A stretch of 10,584 nt of DNA from positions 1 through 10,584 of the forward strand of contig DYHU01000122.1 of assembly GCA_020724025.1 (NCBI GenBank), read 5' to 3'. This document shows, piece after piece, positions 6,152 to 10,584 of this stretch; the stretch's first letter is position 1, and each line of letters begins with the position of its first letter. The stretch is from Syntrophorhabdus sp. (GTDB lineage Bacteria; Desulfobacterota; BSN033; UBA1163). A program made the translations under genes and the position numbers. Under the pieces are notes generated by a model. The model saw only the letters and a program-made list of their open reading frames with translations, did not search any database and was not told the origin of the DNA.

Positions 6152-6203
6152 GCAGGCTGCCCGTCCTCCGTAGCAGAGCTACTGCGGAGGATGGAAAGCC
6201 TGC
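6152..6203. repeat. Nested palindrome between convergent genes, possible terminator
   Basis: Outer arms GCAGGCT (6152-6158) and AGCCTGC (6197-6203) enclose an inner stem TCCTCCG with CGGAGGA and a TAGC/GCTA tip slightly disturbed by extra bases. It lies between the convergent VapC and large regulator genes. There is no T-run directly after the stem on either strand, so it is a repeat-like hairpin and only possibly a terminator. Confidence 0.5.
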
Positions 6204-6236
6204 GGCTGCAAACACGAATCACAGGCGCGGTATTTT

Positions 6237-9200
6237 TTAGGTCAGTAGTGACTTATAAACGGCTTCGGTTTTGGGGGAGGGTTCGACTCCGAGGACGGCG
6301 GAAAGGGTTCTTTTTAAGCGGCTATAAACTGATAATGCCTCATTCCTGCGGCCAAGCCGCTGATAGCAAGTCATAAGGTGCTGGTAAAGGTCCTCTGCGA
6401 CATCATCCACTTCTATTCCTCGCTGGTAATATTGGATCGCCTTTTCCCATCGTTCTGTCTTTTCCCGGCAATGGCCTAACCATGTAACACCCCATAAAAA
6501 CTTACTTCTCAAACGCTCTCGTAAAGATATCATCCAGGCCTGTTCAATTTCACCAGTGAGAAAGGGGCCCTTATACATTTCCAAAGCTTTTTCAATGAGT
6601 CGAATGGTATTTTCTGTCAACCCATCTTTTTGTTTCTCCTCTGCTTGTCTTAATATTCGTTCAAATGCCCAGACATCCACCCAGCAATATCTATCGTCCA
6701 GTGTGAGTTTTCCTTCTCTTAGCTGAATGGTTTTATCATGTCCAACCAACTGACGGAGTCGATGTAAATTGGTTACAAATGAATGGTGTGCATCGTCACC
6801 GTCAGCCTCTGGCCATAAAGCATCGGCTAACTTGCTCTCTTGCACATCTCTTCCTCCAAAGGCAATCAATGCCTTGAGCATGGAAAGGGGTTTTTGTTGT
6901 GCTTTTCGTTGGAATTGGATCGGTTTCCCATCTTTGATAAGCTCAAACCGCCCCAGGGTGAATACCTTTAAAGGCCATGGCCAATTTTCTAAATCGAGAT
7001 GTGGTTTCTCAGGAGTCAGTTTTCTTTTTTTGATTATTTCTTGAACATATTCCAATTCAATTCCGGCGTCCAATGCCCTGCCACAAAGCATGGACATGGT
7101 TGGTGGATGATCAATAAAAGTTTCAATGATCTCCTCCTTCCTCCCAATTACTAAGGCTTCTCTTAAAAATGAGATCCCGGAAGCTTCCTTCCGCTCATCG
7201 AAGGCAAACCGTGACCTGGCTAATAAGATGTAAAATTTTTGCAGATTATTATTTGCCCGTGTAGCCATGCGGGAAGCCTGCGATAGATGAGCGATGGCTT
7301 CTTTGTGTTTCCCAAGTTCATGCATCACATGGGCTTTCATGATGAGAGCGAAAGCATGGCTGAGTGGAGATCCTACGTCATTAGCTAATTTCAAAGCCAT
7401 GTCAGCATGAAGAGATGCCTGCCGGGTATCTTTCTGGGCTAAGGCTTGCCTGGTTCTCTGCATATGGTAAAGGAATTGGTTCCATTTTGTGAGACGAGGT
7501 AAAGACGCCTCAACCTTTTTGAGGAAGTTTCCGGCCGCTTTAAAATCCTGAACATTCAGGGCGCTCGCCGCCCCCTGGCCCCAAAACCAGTGATCAACCG
7601 CGTGGACCCCGGTTTTTTGTGATAATTCCAACCCCCCAGATACGACTCTTAAAACCTCCTCATGCATTCCTATAAATCTGTAAAAATATGCTTCCATGTA
7701 TTTCCCCATGAGTAGAGTCAGGGGAGGGGCATTCCGGGAACGCAACAATTGCCTCAGCAAACTAACGATATGCGAAGCTTTTCCCATTTGCCCGGTGATG
7801 AATCGGTAGAAAGCCACCTGGAACAAAGTATTTATTCTCACCTGAGTATTAGGGCATGCTTCTGCCAGAGAAAATGCACGATCGGCCCAGGCATCAAGTT
7901 CAGGATGCCAGGGTTGTCTGGCTATCAATATTGAGACCATCATAGAGGCCACACGAGCTCCAATCTCCGCCGAAGGGAATTCTTTGACCTCACGACGTAG
8001 CTCTTCAAGGACCTGTACCCAGTGGTCAAAAGGAGAAAAGTCTTTACCCTCTTGCCAGATAGAATAAACCAGGGCTGACCAGGACTGGAACATCCCAGTG
8101 GTCTCTTTTTGGTTTTTAAATCCATTAAAGGCTTTTTCAAAAAAGGACCGGCTTAAGGAGAAATCAAAAGGAAGTCGGCATTCACCCCTCCAATAAAAAA
8201 GCCAGGGATTATTCTCTAAGATGTCCATGGGGAGACTGTTCAACCAATCTTCGAGGGGACGATACCTGCCCTGGGCTACCATGAGTGGAGCATGTTTACT
8301 GATTAACTGGATCAGAGAATCCCAATCATTTATGTCTTTCAGGAGAGAAGCGGCAGATTCTGTCTGGCCATCCTCTTCGAGGAGTTTTGCTGCACGACGG
8401 AGCAAAGTTAAAAGAGTATCCTGGGAGAATGTTTCCCTGGCACGAAGGAGTAAAAAATCTCTATACAAAGGATGATATTGGTAAATAGGCTCTTTATGAA
8501 ATCTTCTCTCAGTGAAGTAATTATTCCGGCTCAACGTGGAAAGGATGCGGCTCGCATGGGGGAGGTCAGTGAGTGTTTCTGCCATTTTGGCTGTCATCCT
8601 GGGCAGAAAAGCTGTTTTAAGGAAAAACTCCTGTATCTCTTTATCTGTTTTATCGAAGAGTTCTTTCCCAAAATAGTCTACGATCTCATCCGGTGTGAGC
8701 TTGCCGAGCATTTGAGGTTCAATGCCCCTCTTCATACTCTCAAGCATCAATATCAGCCCAGCGGCCCATCCATCCGTTGTGTTGTGTAAGTGCCGGATGG
8801 TCTCCTTTGGTAGCTTCTGTCGGGTTTTTGACCTGACGATTGATCCTGACTCTTCTGGATTCAAGCGGAGTTCTTCCCATCCAAGATTACCCATCAGATT
8901 ATTAGCGCGTAAGCGGATTAAAGCCGGAGGAGGTTCAGTCCGGCTGATCAGGATGACATTTATTCCTTCAGGAATTCTGGATAGTCCATTTAAAATCACT
9001 TCGTGAAATGGTGAATTGGCTGGGACTTCTTGGTAGTTATCAAAAACAATGATAAATCCCCCTTCATCCCCCTTTTTCAAAGGGGGAAAAACACGAGTCC
9101 CCCCTTTTACTCCCTCCCTTGTTAAATCCCCCCTTGGTCCCCCCTTTTCGAAATTCCCTCTCATTCCCCCCTTTTGTAAAGGGGGGTGAGGGGGGATTAA

Positions 9201-9545
9201 CCGGCTGTAAAGCTCTTCAAAATATCGATAAGTAAAGGTGGGGACGTCTTGGAGATATTCTGGAGTAAGAAGTGGGAGTGGTTTTCGTTTTTTGGGTGAA
9301 GCTCTTTTTGCAGCCTGACCCAGGTAAAAGAAAAAAGTCGCTGGGTCGGTATCCCCCTGGTCGATCTGGTACCAAAGGCAAGGGAGCTTGCGTACTTCGA
9401 GGTAACTTGCGACAAGAGTAGTTTTCCCACAGCCAGGAGGCCCGGAAACCCAGATCAGTGGATGTTTCCGCATGCGGTCCAACAGACTAAAAAGCCGCTT
9501 CCTGGAAAAAACACCTGAGAGGATGGGACGGGTTATCTTGCTCAT
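6237..9545 (-). CDS. Large MalT-like ATPase/TPR transcriptional regulator with BTAD domain
   Basis: The 1102-residue protein joins three parts. Residues about 1-330 form a STAND-type NTPase: Walker A GPPGCGKT at 35-42 and Walker B FIIVFDNYQE around Asp169, followed by ILISRTEPPP. The middle (about 380-840) is helical and TPR-like, as in MalT sensor arms. The C-terminus has a winged helix of the OmpR/SARP type (about 858-955, LKVFTLGRFELIKDGKPIQF) and a bacterial transcriptional activator domain with TPR helices (about 957-1102, including WEKAIQYYQRGIEVDD). Such proteins bind ATP and an inducer, oligomerise and activate promoters. Residues about 117-163 are unlike the family: they are encoded by a C/G-rich repeat and carry KGG modules. 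No Shine-Dalgarno precedes the start; tandem 9-bp repeats sit there instead. The targets are unknown. Confidence 0.88.
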   Translation of the reverse strand: MSKITRPILSGVFSRKRLFSLLDRMRKHPLIWVSGPPGCGKTTLVASYLEVRKLPCLWYQIDQGDTDPATFFFYLGQAAKRASPKKRKPLPLLTPEYLQDVPTFTYRYFEELYSRLIPPHPPLQKGGMRGNFEKGGPRGDLTREGVKGGTRVFPPLKKGDEGGFIIVFDNYQEVPANSPFHEVILNGLSRIPEGINVILISRTEPPPALIRLRANNLMGNLGWEELRLNPEESGSIVRSKTRQKLPKETIRHLHNTTDGWAAGLILMLESMKRGIEPQMLGKLTPDEIVDYFGKELFDKTDKEIQEFFLKTAFLPRMTAKMAETLTDLPHASRILSTLSRNNYFTERRFHKEPIYQYHPLYRDFLLLRARETFSQDTLLTLLRRAAKLLEEDGQTESAASLLKDINDWDSLIQLISKHAPLMVAQGRYRPLEDWLNSLPMDILENNPWLFYWRGECRLPFDFSLSRSFFEKAFNGFKNQKETTGMFQSWSALVYSIWQEGKDFSPFDHWVQVLEELRREVKEFPSAEIGARVASMMVSILIARQPWHPELDAWADRAFSLAEACPNTQVRINTLFQVAFYRFITGQMGKASHIVSLLRQLLRSRNAPPLTLLMGKYMEAYFYRFIGMHEEVLRVVSGGLELSQKTGVHAVDHWFWGQGAASALNVQDFKAAGNFLKKVEASLPRLTKWNQFLYHMQRTRQALAQKDTRQASLHADMALKLANDVGSPLSHAFALIMKAHVMHELGKHKEAIAHLSQASRMATRANNNLQKFYILLARSRFAFDERKEASGISFLREALVIGRKEEIIETFIDHPPTMSMLCGRALDAGIELEYVQEIIKKRKLTPEKPHLDLENWPWPLKVFTLGRFELIKDGKPIQFQRKAQQKPLSMLKALIAFGGRDVQESKLADALWPEADGDDAHHSFVTNLHRLRQLVGHDKTIQLREGKLTLDDRYCWVDVWAFERILRQAEEKQKDGLTENTIRLIEKALEMYKGPFLTGEIEQAWMISLRERLRSKFLWGVTWLGHCREKTERWEKAIQYYQRGIEVDDVAEDLYQHLMTCYQRLGRRNEALSVYSRLKRTLSAVLGVEPSPKTEAVYKSLLT
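9055..9198. repeat. Composite C/G-rich repeat inside the regulator gene
   Basis: The element begins AATCCCCCTTCATCCCCC and ends GGGGGGTGAGGGGGGATT, so its two ends are inverted copies; each end also contains its own small hairpin (cccccttttt/aaaggggg type). Between them are further ccccccttt units. Its length of about 144 bases, a multiple of three, keeps the host reading frame open and yields residues about 117-163 rich in KGG and PP. Confidence 0.7.
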
Positions 9546-9549
9546 AGAA

Positions 9550-9597
9550 ATAAAAGTGAACTAAAGTGACTAAAGTGAGCTAAAGTGCCTAAAGTGA
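9550..9597. repeat. Tandem 9-bp repeats abutting the regulator start codon
   Basis: CTAAAGTGA or close variants start at 9561, 9570, 9580 and 9589, with a degenerate fifth copy at 9551-9559. On the coding (minus) strand they read TCACTTTAG, spacing 9-10 bases, ending a few bases before the ATG at 9545 where a Shine-Dalgarno would be expected. They may be an operator or translational control array, or a small expanded tandem repeat. Confidence 0.65.
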
Positions 9598-9718
9598 TAA
9601 AAAATTCTACAATGGAGAATCATTTATTGTGAGACCAGTTTATAAAACTTGTATCGAGGAGTCAACAGGAATTGGAAGGTAGAATATGGAAGATAGAGTG
9701 GAGAAGTTCAAAGGAGAA

Positions 9719-9751
9719 GGGACACTCCTTATTGAAATATCAGAGCGTCCC
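9719..9751. repeat. GGGAC-type inverted repeat downstream of secreted-protein copy 2
   Basis: GGGACACTC (9719-9727) pairs with GAGCGTCCC (9743-9751) with one G-T type mismatch around a 15-base loop. It lies 12 bases past the stop of the minus-strand gene and could help end its transcript, though no T-run follows. Confidence 0.4.
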
Positions 9752-9763
9752 TCCGTCTAAGGG

Positions 9764-10254
9764 CTATTTCGGCAGTTCAAATGTTCCTGTTGACCTGGAG
9801 CAGGCTGCGGCGGTATCCGGTGGTATTCTGCCGTAGACAATCCGGCGCTCGCTTTTGGCACCGCCTGTGATGCCTTTCCATTTGCCAGTTCCGTAGAGAA
9901 TCTTGGTGAATCTTTCTGTATCGACACGGCCAAACTCCATCATAATAATGTCTCCATCAGGATCTATTAATTTAATATAACCCTTCTCGGTACTTTTGCC
10001 GGGAATTATCTGGCCGACAGCAAATATATGGGTGGTAAAGTTGTGAAAGACTTTGTTCTCGTGATTACTCATAACAATTCCCCAGCCCTCTGCACCGAAG
10101 ACGCTCGATTCTTCGCTCGAATACAACATTTTTACCTTCCCGGAGTGGCATTCGGTAATATCAAAAGGTGTCTCTGCTTGGGCAATAGGGGTGACTAAAA
10201 TTAAAAGAAAACAAATGCCACCACTCCCATCATCCATTTTTTGCTGGAAATCAT
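9764..10254 (-). CDS. Secreted protein of the GTGKxKGITG family, copy 2, frameshifted in signal peptide
   Basis: The body shows the family motifs in order: FDITEC, IDPDGD, LYGTGKWKGITGG and CSRSTGTFELPK. The probable true start is the ATG at 10254, placed after aaggaggtg with exactly the leader and spacing of copy 1. From there translation gives MISSKKWMMGVVAFVFF and then hits TAA at 10201-10203. Adding one T in the short T-run at 10203-10206 (coding strand) would continue into LILVTPIAQAE and give a 28-residue signal region, the same length as copy 1. As it stands the body is reachable only from a GTG at 10261, which overlaps the Shine-Dalgarno and would give an N-terminus unlike a signal peptide. 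Either the gene is newly inactivated or a base is missing from the sequence. Function is unknown. Confidence 0.7.
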
Positions 10255-10392
10255 GATACACCTCCTTGTTGGTTTAACACCTATTTCTTCAGCAATCCTT
10301 CATGCCCAGAGGGCACCCACAAATGATGAAAATGATTACTAAGAACGAATTTTAAGAAAGATTTGGCTAATTACCCTAATGATAACGAATTT

Positions 10393-10413
10393 CACGAATA
10401 AAACCTATTCGTG
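10393..10413. terminator. Perfect 8-bp hairpin between secreted-protein copies 2 and 3
   Basis: CACGAATA (10393-10400) pairs with TATTCGTG (10406-10413) around a 5-base loop, 30 bases past the stop of copy 3 on the minus strand. No clear T-run follows, so terminator function is tentative; the surrounding attcgtg-type words are repeated nearby. Confidence 0.35.
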
Positions 10414-10442
10414 TCATTTGCTGTCATTCGTGCTATTAGTTT

Positions 10443-10584
10443 CTATTTCTTTGGCAGTTCAAATGTTCCAGTGTGTCGGTAGCAAACTTGACTTGTATCA
10501 GGGGTAATCCGCCTCCCCTGGGTGATCACTTTGATTCTCCCTTCGCCTTTGATGCCTTTCCACTTGCCAGTGCCCGATAGAAAC
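10443..10584 (-). CDS. Secreted protein of the GTGKxKGITG family, copy 3, partial
   Basis: Only the last 46 codons are in the window; the gene continues past the right edge. They read FLSGTGKWKGIKGEGRIKV, then a linker ITQGRRITPDTSQVCYR and the end HTGTFELPKK followed by TAG. This matches the C-terminal third of the genes at 4339-4827 and 9764-10254, including the single cysteine before the TGTFEL motif. It stands in tandem with copy 2, 189 bases apart. Function is unknown. Confidence 0.75.
   Translation of the reverse strand, partial: FLSGTGKWKGIKGEGRIKVITQGRRITPDTSQVCYRHTGTFELPKK

Noticed and set aside
6160..6195. tRNA-like segment suggested by CCGTAGC and the hairpins
   Set aside because: It is a simple nested palindrome and cannot form the D, anticodon and T arms of a cloverleaf.
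9550..9597. CRISPR-like array
   Set aside because: The repeat unit is 9 bases with no spacers and no cas genes are present.
10201..10210. Programmed -1 frameshifting in the signal peptide of copy 2
   Set aside because: The codons at the site (GTT TTC TTT TAA) do not form a standard slippery heptamer and no stimulating structure was seen; a deletion or sequence error is simpler.

Overview
The window looks like accessory DNA from an uncultivated, moderately AT-rich bacterium, probably of the Deltaproteobacteria/Desulfobacterota type. I infer this from the kinds of genes (a MalT-like regulator with a C-terminal BTAD domain, small secreted proteins with GTGKWKGITG-type motifs, VapBC modules) and from abundant C/G-rich palindromic intergenic repeats. 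No rRNA, tRNA, phage, CRISPR or insertion sequence was seen, so the taxonomy is not firm.

Layout. 97-538 (+): an intact AbrB-type antitoxin followed by a PIN toxin gene ruined by an internal deletion, then a hairpin terminator. 704-5185 (-): a run of co-oriented but widely spaced genes. In transcription order these are a small conserved cytoplasmic protein, a secreted protein of the GTGKWKGITG family, a secreted alpha/beta hydrolase, a small secreted beta-rich protein, a rhodanese 3' relic, and an orphan family 5 solute-binding protein. 5418-6120 (+): a complete VapBC module with a recognisable promoter and a perfect 11-bp inverted-repeat operator. 6237-9545 (-): a 1102-residue STAND-type ATPase/TPR regulator with a C-terminal winged helix and BTAD domain. 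9764-10254 and 10443-10584 (-): two more members of the secreted family, one apparently frameshifted in its signal peptide and one cut by the window end.

How it fits together. Each minus-strand gene has its own Shine-Dalgarno or a long gap in front, so this is not an obvious operon. Most minus-strand products are exported (five of the eight have a visible or repairable signal peptide), which suggests an envelope or periplasmic theme. The large regulator sits between members of the secreted family; regulation of them is only a guess. The clearest surprises are mobile-looking repeats that have entered coding sequence: an approximately 144-bp C/G-rich element lies in frame between the Walker A and Walker B motifs of the regulator, and a related C/G-rich element forms the C-terminal tail of the 83-residue protein. 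The region also shows decay (a deleted toxin, a rhodanese relic, a frameshifted signal peptide), as expected of a slowly eroding accessory locus.
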